DNA from: Methylomonas lenta
GTDB lineage: Bacteria; Pseudomonadota; Gammaproteobacteria; Methylococcales; Methylomonadaceae
DNA length: 64,000 bases
Assembly: GCF_001644015.1 (NCBI RefSeq)
Contig: NZ_LUUI01000102.1
Span: 47,344-111,343, forward strand
Reading direction: 5' to 3'
Part shown: piece after piece, positions 47,936 to 57,302 of the stretch
How positions within the stretch are numbered: position 1 is the first letter of the stretch
How the letters are laid out: every line of letters begins with the position of its first letter
The notes under the pieces: generated by a model
The model's database searches: none
Told to the model about the DNA's origin: nothing
What the model saw: only the letters and a program-made list of their open reading frames with translations
Program-made: the position numbers and the translations under genes

Positions 47936-49006
47936 ATGAAGATATTTTTGTTGATAATAAGTGGCTTGTTTTTGTTTGGATGTGAACAAACCCAGCCGCC
48001 ACAGTTACCACCAAGACCAGCTTTAGTGGTGACTGTGGGTGAAAAAACCACAGCATCGCCGACTATTTTGATTGGGGAAATACGTTCACGTTATGAAACA
48101 GCGCAAGGCTTCCGTATCAGCGGCAAGATTATCAAACGTTACGTCGATGTTGGTGCTGTGGTTAAAAAAGGTCAGATTTTAGCCAAACTGGATAATCAGG
48201 ATACCGGCTTGACGGCAAAAGCAGCTCAAGCACAAGTTCAATCAGCACAAGCTGATTTGGTATTGGCACGTGCAGAACTTGATCGATTGCAACAGCTTTA
48301 CCAGCGAAAATTCATATCAAAGCAGGCTATTGATATTCAAGAGGCTAAACTTAAATCTGCGATTGCTTTGGTCAAACAAACCCAAGCCCAGGCCTCTGTA
48401 TCGGATAACCAATTTGCGTACACAGATTTACGGGCTGAAAGAGAGGGCGTGGTAACCGAAATTCACGCCGAACCCGGTCAAGTGGTTGCCGCAGGCGAGA
48501 CTGTTGTGCGTATTGCTAAACCGGAAGATAGAGAAGTGTCGATTGCTGTGCCGGAGTCGCGTATGCAAGGCATTGAAATCAATCTGCCAGCCGAGGTGCG
48601 ATTATGGGCTGAACCGACTCGGTTATATCAAGGCAAGGTACGCGAAGTAGCGCCTGCTGCCGATAGTGTTACCCGCACTTTTCAAATCAGGGTTGCCTTA
48701 CCAGATGCGGATAATAATGTGCGTTTGGGGATGACGGCCGGTGTGCGTTTTTACAATAAAGACAGTCAAGAACTGCTCTTACCGTTACCGGCAGTAACCC
48801 AGTATGCAGGAGAAACCGTAGTTTGGGTGGTCAATCCGGAAAACGGTCAAGTAGAATCCAGAGCGGTGCAAACCGGTATGTTTAGGGAAGATGGCATTAT
48901 CATTACTCACGGTTTGCAAACAGGTGAACAGGTAGTAGTAGCCGGTGTACATACTTTGGTGCCAGGACAGGTGGTGCGTCCGGTGCAAGCGCAGATAAAT
49001 CCATGA
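47936..49006 (+). CDS. RND efflux periplasmic adaptor lipoprotein
   Basis: The 356-residue adaptor has a lipobox (LFLFGC, Cys at about 16), a lipoyl-like part (RISGKIIKRYVDVGAVVKKGQILAKLDNQDTG), a helical hairpin with coiled-coil heptads (about 75-145) and beta-barrel/membrane-proximal domains. It links the RND pump that follows, with a 4-bp overlap, to an outer-membrane channel. The channel gene is not in the operon. Confidence 0.9.
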   Translation: MKIFLLIISGLFLFGCEQTQPPQLPPRPALVVTVGEKTTASPTILIGEIRSRYETAQGFRISGKIIKRYVDVGAVVKKGQILAKLDNQDTGLTAKAAQAQVQSAQADLVLARAELDRLQQLYQRKFISKQAIDIQEAKLKSAIALVKQTQAQASVSDNQFAYTDLRAEREGVVTEIHAEPGQVVAAGETVVRIAKPEDREVSIAVPESRMQGIEINLPAEVRLWAEPTRLYQGKVREVAPAADSVTRTFQIRVALPDADNNVRLGMTAGVRFYNKDSQELLLPLPAVTQYAGETVVWVVNPENGQVESRAVQTGMFREDGIIITHGLQTGEQVVVAGVHTLVPGQVVRPVQAQINP

Positions 49007-52000
49007 GACGCTTCAATTTATCAGAATGGTCGTTGAAGCATCCTGCGCTGGTGTTGTATGCCATGTTGATGTTGACTTTGGTGGGTATGATGTCCTACAC
49101 GCATTTAGGGCAGTCGGAGGATCCGCCGTTTACCTTTAAAGTGATGGTTATTCGAACCGGATGGCCAGGTGCCAGTGCTACGGAGGTGGAGCAACAGGTT
49201 ACAGACAAGCTGGAAAAAAAACTCCAGGAAGTGCCCTGGCTGGATAATTTACGCAGCTATTCCCGTCCTGGCGAATCGCTGATTTTTTTGTTAGCCAAAG
49301 ATTCTGCGCCGCCTGAGGAAATCGACAATATTTGGTATCAAGCCCGTAAAAAAATTTCGGATATTCGTTCGACCTTACCTGATGGTGTCGAAGGGCCTGC
49401 TTTCAACGACGAGTTTGGCGATGTGTATGGCAATCTTTATGCGCTGACCGGCAATGGTTACGATTATGCCGAATTAAAGCGTCAGGCCGAAGTGGTTAGA
49501 GCAGAATTGTTGCAGATTAAAGATGTAGCCAAAGTCGACTTTTTCGGCGAACAGAAGCAACGCATTTATATTGATTTATCCAATGCCAAACTGGCCACTT
49601 TAGGCATAGATACCGCTACCTTGCTGGGTACCTTACAACTGCAGAATTTGGTGACCAGCAGTGGTAATTTCGATTCCGAGCAGGAACGGGTTCGGATTGC
49701 CATCAGCGGACGTTACGATCAGTTACAGGAATTACGGGATACTCGGTTGCGCGCCAACGGTCATGAATTCCGCTTAGGTGATGTGGCCAGTATTAGCCGG
49801 GGTTACGAGGATCCTGCAAAAGAAAAGGTCCGATATAACGGACGGGAAGCCATGCTGATTGGCGTGTCCATGCAAGAGGGCGGCGATGTAATCAAACTCG
49901 GAACTCATCTCGATAATACCATTCAACGGATACAAGCCCAATTACCGGTCGGCTTGGAATTAAACACGGTATCTTCGCAACCCAAAGCTGTACAGCACTC
50001 TATTAATGAGTTTATAAGATCGCTCAGCGAAGCGGTGATCATCGTTTTGGCGGTCAGTTTGTTGTCTTTGGGTTTGCGCACCGGCATCGTGGTGGCGATT
50101 ACTATTCCGGTAGTGTTGGCAATCACCTTTTGGTTGATGCACTTATTTGATGTAGGTTTGCACAAGATCTCGCTAGGTGCATTGATTCTGGCTTTAGGCT
50201 TGCTGGTGGATGACGCCATTATTGCTGTAGAAATGATGGCGTCTAAAATGGAACAGGGGTGGGAGCGCACCCGTGCAGCAGCCTTTGCATATACCTCAAC
50301 TGCCATGCCGATGCTGAGTGGTACTTTAGTCACAGCTGCAGGTTTTTTGCCCATTGCCACGGCTAACTCCACTACCGGCGAATATACCCGCTCCATCTTT
50401 CAAGTGGTGGTGATTGCCCTACTGGTGTCCTGGTTGGCTGCGGTGATTTTTGTACCTTATCTGGGCTACCGCATATTGCCGGATTTTACCGGTAAGAAAC
50501 AGCAATCTCCTCGAATCGTAGTTTGGTTAAAAAAATGGCTGCCACAAACAGACAGTGTTGATCAGGAAAACCGGCAGCACGAGACTTATCAGTCACCTTT
50601 TTATCGTTATTTTCGACGATTAGTAAGTATCTGCGTCAATCAGCGTTGGTGGGTGATTGGTATTACCTTGTGTTTATTTATCGGATCCATGGCTGGATTT
50701 TCCCTGGTACAGCAACAATTTTTCCCCGACTCAACGCGTCCGGAATTAATCGTGGATTTACGCCTGGCTGAAGGTGTGTCCTATGCCGCCAGCGAAACCG
50801 AAGTCAAAAAACTGGAGGCCTGGCTTGATCAGCAAACCGGTATCGAAAATTATGTTGCTTATATCGGTACCGGTAGCCCACGGTTTTATCTGCCGCTGGA
50901 CCAGCAATTACCACAGCGTAATTTTGCCCAGTTCGTTATTTTGACTGACGGTGCAAAAGATAGGGAGCGTTTACGTAAGCAATTGATTCAATTGTTCGAG
51001 CAAGATTTCCCCAGTTTGCGTGCCAGTGTATTGCGTTTGGAAAATGGCCCTCCGGTCGGCTTTCCAGTGCAATTTCGGGTTTCCGGACCGGATATCGCCA
51101 CGCTTAAAGCCTTGGCGCAGCAAGTTGCTCAAATCATGCGCGCAAATCCTTATCTATCCAATGTGCAACTGGATTGGGAAGAACCGGTAAAAGTGGTCAG
51201 AGTAGAGGTTGATCAATCCAAAGCCCGCTTGTTAGGGATCAGTTCGAATAATATTGCCAATTTAGTCAATGGAGCTTTAAAGGGTTTATATGTTACGGAG
51301 TTTAGAGAAGGTATAGAGCGTATTGATGTGTTGGTTCGCGGCGCAGAAACCGAGCGTCGACACTTGTCTCGCTTGCCCAATCTAATGATTCCAATTTCCG
51401 GCGGCCAAAGTGTGCCATTGTCACAAATTGCCAGCTTTGATTATGGTTTTGAAGAGGGTGTAATCTGGCGGCGTAACCGAATTCCTACGATCACAGTGCG
51501 TGGGCATTTATATGGCAACATGCAAGCACCAACAGTTTCAGATCAGGTTGAAGAAATACTGGCGGATTTTAAACGTAAACTGCCACTTGGCTATTGGCTG
51601 GAAACCGGCGGGGCGGTGGAAGAATCGGCCAAAGGCAGTGATTCTATTGCAGCGGGAATGCCGTTATTTATCTTGACGGTGTTGACGGTATTGATGATTC
51701 AATTACAAAGCTTTTCCCGAGTGGCGCTGGTAGTTTTAACCGCGCCTTTGGGCATGATAGGCGTCACGTTGTTTTTGTTGCTTTTTAATCAGCCATTTGG
51801 TTTTGTCGCCATGCTGGGCACCATTGCCTTGTCCGGTATGATTATGCGTAATTCGGTAATCTTGGTCGATCAAATCGATCAGGATAAACACGCCGGATTG
51901 AGCGATGTTGATGCCATCGTAGAATCCACCGTACGCCGATTTAGACCTATCGTACTGACTGCCGCTGCGTCCATCTTGGCCATGATTCCACTCACCCAAA

Positions 52001-52116
52001 GCGCATTTTTTGGTCCCATGGCGGTTGCGATTATGGGTGGATTAACGGTAGCCACATTATTAACCTTGCTGTTTTTACCTGCGTTGTATGCCGCCTGGTT
52101 TAGAGTGGGTCGCTGA
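49003..52116 (+). CDS. RND multidrug efflux permease
   Basis: This 1037-residue proton-driven pump has 12 transmembrane segments and two large periplasmic loops. The N-terminal FNLSEWSLKHPALVLYAMLM and the loop start SEDPPFTFKVMVIRTGWPGASATEVEQQVT match the TriC-like branch of the HAE1 family. The proton-relay region LALGLLVDDAIIAVEMM in TM4 has the conserved Asp pair. Substrate cannot be told. The operon (adaptor-pump) lacks an outer-membrane factor, which is presumably encoded elsewhere and shared. Confidence 0.93.
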   Translation: MRRFNLSEWSLKHPALVLYAMLMLTLVGMMSYTHLGQSEDPPFTFKVMVIRTGWPGASATEVEQQVTDKLEKKLQEVPWLDNLRSYSRPGESLIFLLAKDSAPPEEIDNIWYQARKKISDIRSTLPDGVEGPAFNDEFGDVYGNLYALTGNGYDYAELKRQAEVVRAELLQIKDVAKVDFFGEQKQRIYIDLSNAKLATLGIDTATLLGTLQLQNLVTSSGNFDSEQERVRIAISGRYDQLQELRDTRLRANGHEFRLGDVASISRGYEDPAKEKVRYNGREAMLIGVSMQEGGDVIKLGTHLDNTIQRIQAQLPVGLELNTVSSQPKAVQHSINEFIRSLSEAVIIVLAVSLLSLGLRTGIVVAITIPVVLAITFWLMHLFDVGLHKISLGALILALGLLVDDAIIAVEMMASKMEQGWERTRAAAFAYTSTAMPMLSGTLVTAAGFLPIATANSTTGEYTRSIFQVVVIALLVSWLAAVIFVPYLGYRILPDFTGKKQQSPRIVVWLKKWLPQTDSVDQENRQHETYQSPFYRYFRRLVSICVNQRWWVIGITLCLFIGSMAGFSLVQQQFFPDSTRPELIVDLRLAEGVSYAASETEVKKLEAWLDQQTGIENYVAYIGTGSPRFYLPLDQQLPQRNFAQFVILTDGAKDRERLRKQLIQLFEQDFPSLRASVLRLENGPPVGFPVQFRVSGPDIATLKALAQQVAQIMRANPYLSNVQLDWEEPVKVVRVEVDQSKARLLGISSNNIANLVNGALKGLYVTEFREGIERIDVLVRGAETERRHLSRLPNLMIPISGGQSVPLSQIASFDYGFEEGVIWRRNRIPTITVRGHLYGNMQAPTVSDQVEEILADFKRKLPLGYWLETGGAVEESAKGSDSIAAGMPLFILTVLTVLMIQLQSFSRVALVVLTAPLGMIGVTLFLLLFNQPFGFVAMLGTIALSGMIMRNSVILVDQIDQDKHAGLSDVDAIVESTVRRFRPIVLTAAASILAMIPLTQSAFFGPMAVAIMGGLTVATLLTLLFLPALYAAWFRVGR

Positions 52117-52137
52117 TGAAAAAGAAATGGTGATTAT

Positions 52138-53148
52138 TTAAACTTGTTCCCAAGCAATATCTCGCATCAGAAAATCATCAATTGTTTGATTGTCGGTAAA
52201 GTTTGCGTATGCCAATGCGAGTTTGGCATACGCGCTTTCCAGCGAAGTATTCCAGATCATTTTTGTATTATGGGTAAGTAATTGCTGAGTTGTACTATAT
52301 AGGGCATCGGTTTTGATGCTGGGTGCCAGAAACAGAGGAATATTGCGATGGTGACAATGTTCACTAAAAACAAGCAGACTATGCTGTTGGCCCCATTGCT
52401 CCGAGGTGCAGGCAGTACCGGAGTGATACAAATCGTGTAGTACTGCATCAATGTTATCCAAATTGAAGTGACTGTAATTCAATCCTGGATAGGGTTTTAT
52501 CAATAGAATATTGGCAAATTGTTTTTTAAGCGGATAGCTTGGGGTCATTCTTGTTGGCAGTTCGTGTTGGTGGGTAAATTTGCCGTTTTCAAATAACAGA
52601 TAAGGTTTGGATTGCACACTGATAAAATCACTGCTCAGCGGCAGGCAGCTACTGATGCGAGTAGCAATGTGTAAATGCATGGGGTGACCTGGATTTTGAT
52701 AGGGTACAAATACACCCGCTGCCTGCTTTTGCCGGATGTAATCCACCGCACAGATAAAATTTTTCAAACCATTGGCATTTGGGTTTTCCAATGGCATATT
52801 GCTGGAAACCAGCAATATGGGGATTTTGATTTGATTGAAATAAATCCCTAAAGCTGCAGCGCTAAAGGCGAGCGTGTCAGTGCCGTGCGTGATGATGACA
52901 CCGTCAACATTATCTAAAACTTCAGCTTCTATCGTAGCAATGACCTGTTGCCAAAATTGCGGATGCAAGTTCTCACTAAGAATTTGTTCCGTTTGGATGG
53001 TTTTAAAGCTAAGCTGATTTTGATTGGGGTAATGTTGTTGAAATAACTGGATCAGTTTAAAGCCAGCATTTTGATGGGTATCGATCGTGCCATTTTGGAG
53101 TTGCGAGCCAATAGTGCCGCCGGTAAAAACCAACAATATGTTTTTCAT
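52138..53148 (-). CDS. L-asparaginase (type I/II family)
   Basis: This 336-residue enzyme hydrolyses asparagine to aspartate and ammonia. The first catalytic motif FTGGTIGS (Thr at about 11) and the second, THGTDTLAFSAAAL, are intact, and a substrate-binding serine lies in the first third. No signal peptide is seen, so it is probably the cytosolic type. It converges with the RND operon (21 bp apart) and diverges from folA. Confidence 0.88.
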   Translation of the reverse strand: MKNILLVFTGGTIGSQLQNGTIDTHQNAGFKLIQLFQQHYPNQNQLSFKTIQTEQILSENLHPQFWQQVIATIEAEVLDNVDGVIITHGTDTLAFSAAALGIYFNQIKIPILLVSSNMPLENPNANGLKNFICAVDYIRQKQAAGVFVPYQNPGHPMHLHIATRISSCLPLSSDFISVQSKPYLLFENGKFTHQHELPTRMTPSYPLKKQFANILLIKPYPGLNYSHFNLDNIDAVLHDLYHSGTACTSEQWGQQHSLLVFSEHCHHRNIPLFLAPSIKTDALYSTTQQLLTHNTKMIWNTSLESAYAKLALAYANFTDNQTIDDFLMRDIAWEQV

Positions 53149-53205
53149 AAAATAGTAAGATGCGCAGCCATAATCTTAGAAGCTGTGCATCTTAAAACAT
53201 TACAC

Positions 53206-53706
53206 ATGAAAATTTCACTGATCGTGGCGATGGCCAGTAATCGTGCTATCGGCTTAAATGGTCAAATGCCCTGGCATTTATCGGCTGATTTAAAACGTTT
53301 CAAACAAATTACGCTGGGTTCGCCGATTTTAATGGGTCGTAAAACCTTTGAAGCCATCGGCCGGCCCCTGCCCGGACGTGAGAATTTAATCATCAGCAGA
53401 AATGCGGATTATCAACAAGCTGGCTGTCGGGTATTTACTGATATCGGGTGCGCGCTGGATTATGCTAAAAACAGTGCTGAATTATTTGTGATCGGTGGTG
53501 CGACTCTGTATGAAGCATTGCTTCCGGAAGCAGATTATTTATATCTGACTCAAATTGATAAGCCATTTACCGGCGATACCTTTTTCCCCCAGATCGTGGA
53601 TGCTGGTTGGCAGCAGCTCAGTCGGGAAGATGTGGCAGATGATGCGAGTGTTGATTTTACCTATAGCTTTATAAAACTGGCCCGGCAAGGCGATCTTAAA
53701 GGATAG
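53206..53706 (+). CDS. folA: dihydrofolate reductase
   Basis: FolA makes tetrahydrofolate with NADPH. The ATG at 53206 gives 166 residues, opening MKISLIVAMASNRAIGLNG. The active-site acidic residue is in MPWHLSADLKRFK, NADPH-binding motifs GRKTFEAIGRPLPGR and FVIGGATLYEALL are present. An earlier in-frame ATG would add 45 unrelated residues overlapping the asparaginase start. Confidence 0.96.
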   Translation: MKISLIVAMASNRAIGLNGQMPWHLSADLKRFKQITLGSPILMGRKTFEAIGRPLPGRENLIISRNADYQQAGCRVFTDIGCALDYAKNSAELFVIGGATLYEALLPEADYLYLTQIDKPFTGDTFFPQIVDAGWQQLSREDVADDASVDFTYSFIKLARQGDLKG

Positions 53707-53738
53707 TAAAAACCCGGGTAGCGGCTTACAATTAGCTG

Positions 53739-53778
53739 TTGTCATAAAACTGTCATATTTGCTTCATACTATTGTCAC
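53739..53778 (+). promoter_or_regulatory. Pho box array and -10 of pstS
   Basis: TTGTCATAAAACTGTCAT (53739-53756) matches the PhoB box consensus CTGTCATAWAWCTGTCAC at 15 of 18 bases. The 5-mer TGTCA recurs at 53740, 53751 and 53773 with CTTCA at 53762, so four units sit exactly 11 bp apart, as PhoB dimers bind. A TATAGAT -10 like element starts at 53792. This predicts strong induction of pstS under phosphate starvation. Confidence 0.85.
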
Positions 53779-53828
53779 GCTCACAGGGCAGTATAGATTC
53801 TGGTTTTAAACATTGATTGAGAAATAAT

Positions 53829-54818
53829 ATGAAAAAAACATTTCAGCTGAAATCACTTATTTTAGGCTTTGGCTTTGCTTCTACAGCATTTTTGGCAGGC
53901 GGAGCAGAAGCTGCACCCACTACTGTTGATCCATCGTTACCAGATTATGTGCCTGCTAGCGGCGTATCCGGTAATATTTCCAGTGTCGGTTCGGATACAC
54001 TGGCAAACCTAATGACGTTATGGGCTGAAGAGTTTGGCAAGCAATATCCTAACGTAAACATTCAAATTCAAGCGGCTGGATCATCAACTGCGCCACCGGC
54101 TTTGACCGAAGGTACTTCTAACCTGGGTCCTATGAGCCGTAAAATGAAAGATAACGAAATCGACGAGTTCGAAGGTAAATATGGCTACAAACCGACTGCA
54201 ATTCCAGTCGCAATTGATGCTTTGGCGGTATTTGTTAATAAAGACAACCCAGTCAAAGGTTTAAGCATTCCGCAAGTAGATGCCATTATGTCTTCTACTC
54301 GCAAATGCGGTTATGCAACCGACATCAGCACTTGGGGTGAAGCTGGCTTAACAGGTGGCTGGGTAGCTAAACCTATTCAATTGTATGGTCGTAATTCGGT
54401 TTCCGGTACCTATGGTTTCTTTAAAGACGAAGCACTTTGTAAAGGTGATTACAAAAGCAATGTTAACGAGCAACCAGGTTCTGCTTCTGTCGTGCAAGCG
54501 GTGACTACTTCTAATAACGGTATTGGTTATTCAGGTATCGGTTACACCACTTCCGGTGTAAAAGCGATTCCATTGTCAGCAAAAGAAGGCGCGGCTTTTG
54601 TTGAGCCAACGCCAGAGAATGCTACTTCCGGTGCTTATCCGCTGTCTCGCTTCTTGTATGTCTATGTCAATAAAAAACCTAACGAGCCTTTAGCGCCTCT
54701 AGAAAAAGAGTTCATTAAAATGGTGTTATCAAAAACCGGTCAGCAAGTCGTTGTTAAAGACGGCTATATTCCACTGCCTGCTAAAGCAGTGGAAAAAGCG
54801 TTGACTTTAATTCAGTAA
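53829..54818 (+). CDS. pstS: phosphate ABC transporter binding protein
   Basis: PstS binds phosphate in the periplasm. ATG 53829 gives 329 residues with a signal peptide ([16 protein letters not shown]..., cleavage after AEA near residue 28). The phosphate site is built by [30 protein letters not shown] and [12 protein letters not shown]. Unlike E. coli PstS it carries an Asn/Gly-rich type of loop seen in many environmental proteobacteria. A terminator after it limits read-through to pstC. Confidence 0.93.
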   Translation: MKKTFQLKSLILGFGFASTAFLAGGAEAAPTTVDPSLPDYVPASGVSGNISSVGSDTLANLMTLWAEEFGKQYPNVNIQIQAAGSSTAPPALTEGTSNLGPMSRKMKDNEIDEFEGKYGYKPTAIPVAIDALAVFVNKDNPVKGLSIPQVDAIMSSTRKCGYATDISTWGEAGLTGGWVAKPIQLYGRNSVSGTYGFFKDEALCKGDYKSNVNEQPGSASVVQAVTTSNNGIGYSGIGYTTSGVKAIPLSAKEGAAFVEPTPENATSGAYPLSRFLYVYVNKKPNEPLAPLEKEFIKMVLSKTGQQVVVKDGYIPLPAKAVEKALTLIQ

Positions 54819-54925
54819 TTATCATTTAAGGATGAGTGATTTAGGGAAATATTTGGCATGGAAGCCTTACGGAATACTTTAAAAAATCAATATCTTAGTA
54901 AAGGATTTTGATTTTAAACCCGATA

Positions 54926-54964
54926 AAAGCCGATAAATTACCTTAGTGGTTTATCGGCTTTTTT
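54926..54964 (+). terminator. terminator between pstS and pstC
   Basis: AAAAGCCGATAAA and TTTATCGGCTTTT form a perfect 13-bp stem with a 12-nt loop and a 5-T tail. It allows higher pstS than pstCAB expression, the usual stoichiometry of binding-protein systems. Confidence 0.85.
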
Positions 54965-55022
54965 ATAACTGAGTCTTGTAAAATGTTACAAGGACACTCT
55001 GCTTACTTTGACCGTTTAGTTT

Positions 55023-57302
55023 ATGCCTGAAAATCAATCATCCTCTTCCAAATCGACGTTGCTACAACTGTCATCGAGCGATGCGTACCAACGCTGGCGG
55101 CTTTTGAAAGATAAAATCGTTGCACATGCGGTCGTATTTGGCGGCCTCAGTATTATTCTTGCAATTGTTTTGATCTTTTTTTATCTACTTTACGTGGTTT
55201 TTCCCTTGCTACTACCGGCGCATGCCGAAGCTGTCAACCAATATAGTGCGCCCGAGCAGGCGTTGGGCAAGACAGTGTTTTTGTCTATGGAAGAACAAAA
55301 CGAAGTTGGGGTGCGTTTTACTGATCAGGCTAAGGTCATATTTTTTAATGTTGCCGATGGCGCAACCATTCGCATTGATCCGCTGCCAATTCCGGAAGGC
55401 GTTCAAATTACCAGCTATGCCCATGGTGGTGTTGATAAAGGTGTGATTGCTTATGGCTTATCTGATGGACGTGCCTTGGTTGTTAAACACGCCTACAAAT
55501 TGTCGTATCCGAATGACAAACGCGTCATTACGCCATCAATCCAATATCCGTTAGGCCAAGAGCCGGTAGTGGTGGATAACTTGGGTCAGCCCTTAATTAA
55601 ACTGGCAGTAAAGTTGGGGGATAAAAGCAATACCCTGTTTGCGAAAACGGCAGATAATCGTTTGGTGTTGACTAACCTAAGCAAAAAAGAATCCCTGTTT
55701 GATGATGAAGTCAGCTGGGAGCGTATCGATTCTGACATTGATTTACCCAGCGAAAACATCGAATTTGTATTGATGGATAAAGAGCAGCGCAACCTTTATC
55801 TGGCCTCTCGTAGTGGTGAACTAAGTGTTATCGATATTACCGATAAAAGTAAACCGACTGCTGCCTATAAACTGAATGTCACCAGTCAAGGGATACAAAT
55901 TACCAGTATGGAATTTCTGAATGGGGATATTTCAGTATTGATTGGTGATAGCACAGGCTTGCTTTCGCAATGGACTATCGTACGCGATAAGCAAAATCAT
56001 TACAGTGTGCAGAAATTACGCTCATTTAAGGTTTCTGATTCGCCGCTGGTCACTATCAACCCGGAGCAACGTCGAAAGGGGATGTTAGTGGCTGATACAC
56101 AAGGTGTGATAGGTATTTACAATTCAACTTCAGAGCGTGAGGCTATCAAGGAAAAGGCTTTTAATGGCAAACCAATAGCGGTTACTTTGTCGCCACGCGC
56201 CAATGCCATGTTGTTGGAAACAGAGGACGCTAAAATTCATTTCTGGACAGTTGAAAACGAGCATCCGGAAGTGTCCTGGTCCTCTTTGTGGGAAAAAGTC
56301 TGGTACGAGAGTTATCCGGAACCGGACTACATCTGGCAGTCTTCTGCCGCTAGCAACGATTTCGAACCTAAAATGAGTTTGACCCCGTTAGTGTTCGGTA
56401 CCTTGAAAGCAGCTTTTTACTCCATGTTGGTGGCTATTCCATTAGCACTGTTCGGGGCAATTTATACGGGTTATTTCATGGCAACCGGCATGCGTCAGTA
56501 TGTTAAACCAGGCATCGAAATCATGGGTGCATTACCCACGGTGATTTTGGGGTTCTTGGCGGGTTTGTGGTTGGCGCCGTTTGTGGAGAAAAATCTGACC
56601 GGCATCTTTGCCATGTTATTCGTCGTGCCGGTAGTTGTGATGCTGTTTGCCTATTGCTGGCAGTTTATGCCGAAAACTATTCGCAATAAATTGCCGGAAG
56701 GTTGGGATGCCATCTTGCTGTTACCCGTTATCGTTTTAAGCTGCTGGCTGGCGTTTGTAATAAGTCCGGGTATTGATGCGTTGTTCTTTAATGGCGATTT
56801 ACGCATCTGGATGCTAAAGGAGTTAGATATCGGCTACGATCAACGTAATACTTTGGTGGTTGGTTTAGCCATGGGCTTTGCCGTCATTCCGATGGTATTC
56901 TCGATTGCCGAAGATGCCATTTTCAGTGTACCTAAACACTTAACTACCGGTTCTTTGGCGTTGGGTGCTACACCTTGGCAGACTTTGGCCAAGGTTGTGA
57001 TACTCACTGCTAGCCCTGGCATTTTCTCGGCTGTGATGATCGGACTTGGGCGTGCTGTTGGCGAAACCATGATCGTATTGATGGCAACCGGTAATACCCC
57101 TGTGATGGATTTAAGTATCTTCCAGGGTTTACGCACCCTATCTGCCAATATCGCCGTCGAAATGCCGGAAGCAGAAGTTAATAGCACACACTATCGGGTA
57201 TTGTTTTTAGCGGCTTTGGTGCTGTTTATGTTTACCTTCGTCGTCAATTCGGTTGCTGAATTGATTCGTCAGAATCTAAGACAAAAATATAGTTCGTTAT
57301 GA
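55023..57302 (+). CDS. pstC: phosphate ABC transporter permease PstC (long form)
   Basis: PstC is one of two channel subunits of the phosphate importer. At 759 residues it is more than twice the E. coli length. The N-terminal about 430 residues hold one membrane helix and a large soluble, mostly beta, region (about 60-420) with propeller-like repeats. The C-terminal 330 residues are the classic six-helix permease with the LALGATPWQTLAKVVILTASPG coupling loop. It overlaps pstA by 4 bp. The soluble part may sense or modulate transport. Confidence 0.92.
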   Translation: MPENQSSSSKSTLLQLSSSDAYQRWRLLKDKIVAHAVVFGGLSIILAIVLIFFYLLYVVFPLLLPAHAEAVNQYSAPEQALGKTVFLSMEEQNEVGVRFTDQAKVIFFNVADGATIRIDPLPIPEGVQITSYAHGGVDKGVIAYGLSDGRALVVKHAYKLSYPNDKRVITPSIQYPLGQEPVVVDNLGQPLIKLAVKLGDKSNTLFAKTADNRLVLTNLSKKESLFDDEVSWERIDSDIDLPSENIEFVLMDKEQRNLYLASRSGELSVIDITDKSKPTAAYKLNVTSQGIQITSMEFLNGDISVLIGDSTGLLSQWTIVRDKQNHYSVQKLRSFKVSDSPLVTINPEQRRKGMLVADTQGVIGIYNSTSEREAIKEKAFNGKPIAVTLSPRANAMLLETEDAKIHFWTVENEHPEVSWSSLWEKVWYESYPEPDYIWQSSAASNDFEPKMSLTPLVFGTLKAAFYSMLVAIPLALFGAIYTGYFMATGMRQYVKPGIEIMGALPTVILGFLAGLWLAPFVEKNLTGIFAMLFVVPVVVMLFAYCWQFMPKTIRNKLPEGWDAILLLPVIVLSCWLAFVISPGIDALFFNGDLRIWMLKELDIGYDQRNTLVVGLAMGFAVIPMVFSIAEDAIFSVPKHLTTGSLALGATPWQTLAKVVILTASPGIFSAVMIGLGRAVGETMIVLMATGNTPVMDLSIFQGLRTLSANIAVEMPEAEVNSTHYRVLFLAALVLFMFTFVVNSVAELIRQNLRQKYSSL

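Noticed and set aside
49923-50396. 157-residue antisense ORF in the RND pump gene
   Set aside because: Long antisense frames are common in GC-biased membrane genes; the pump's motifs are clear in the plus frame.
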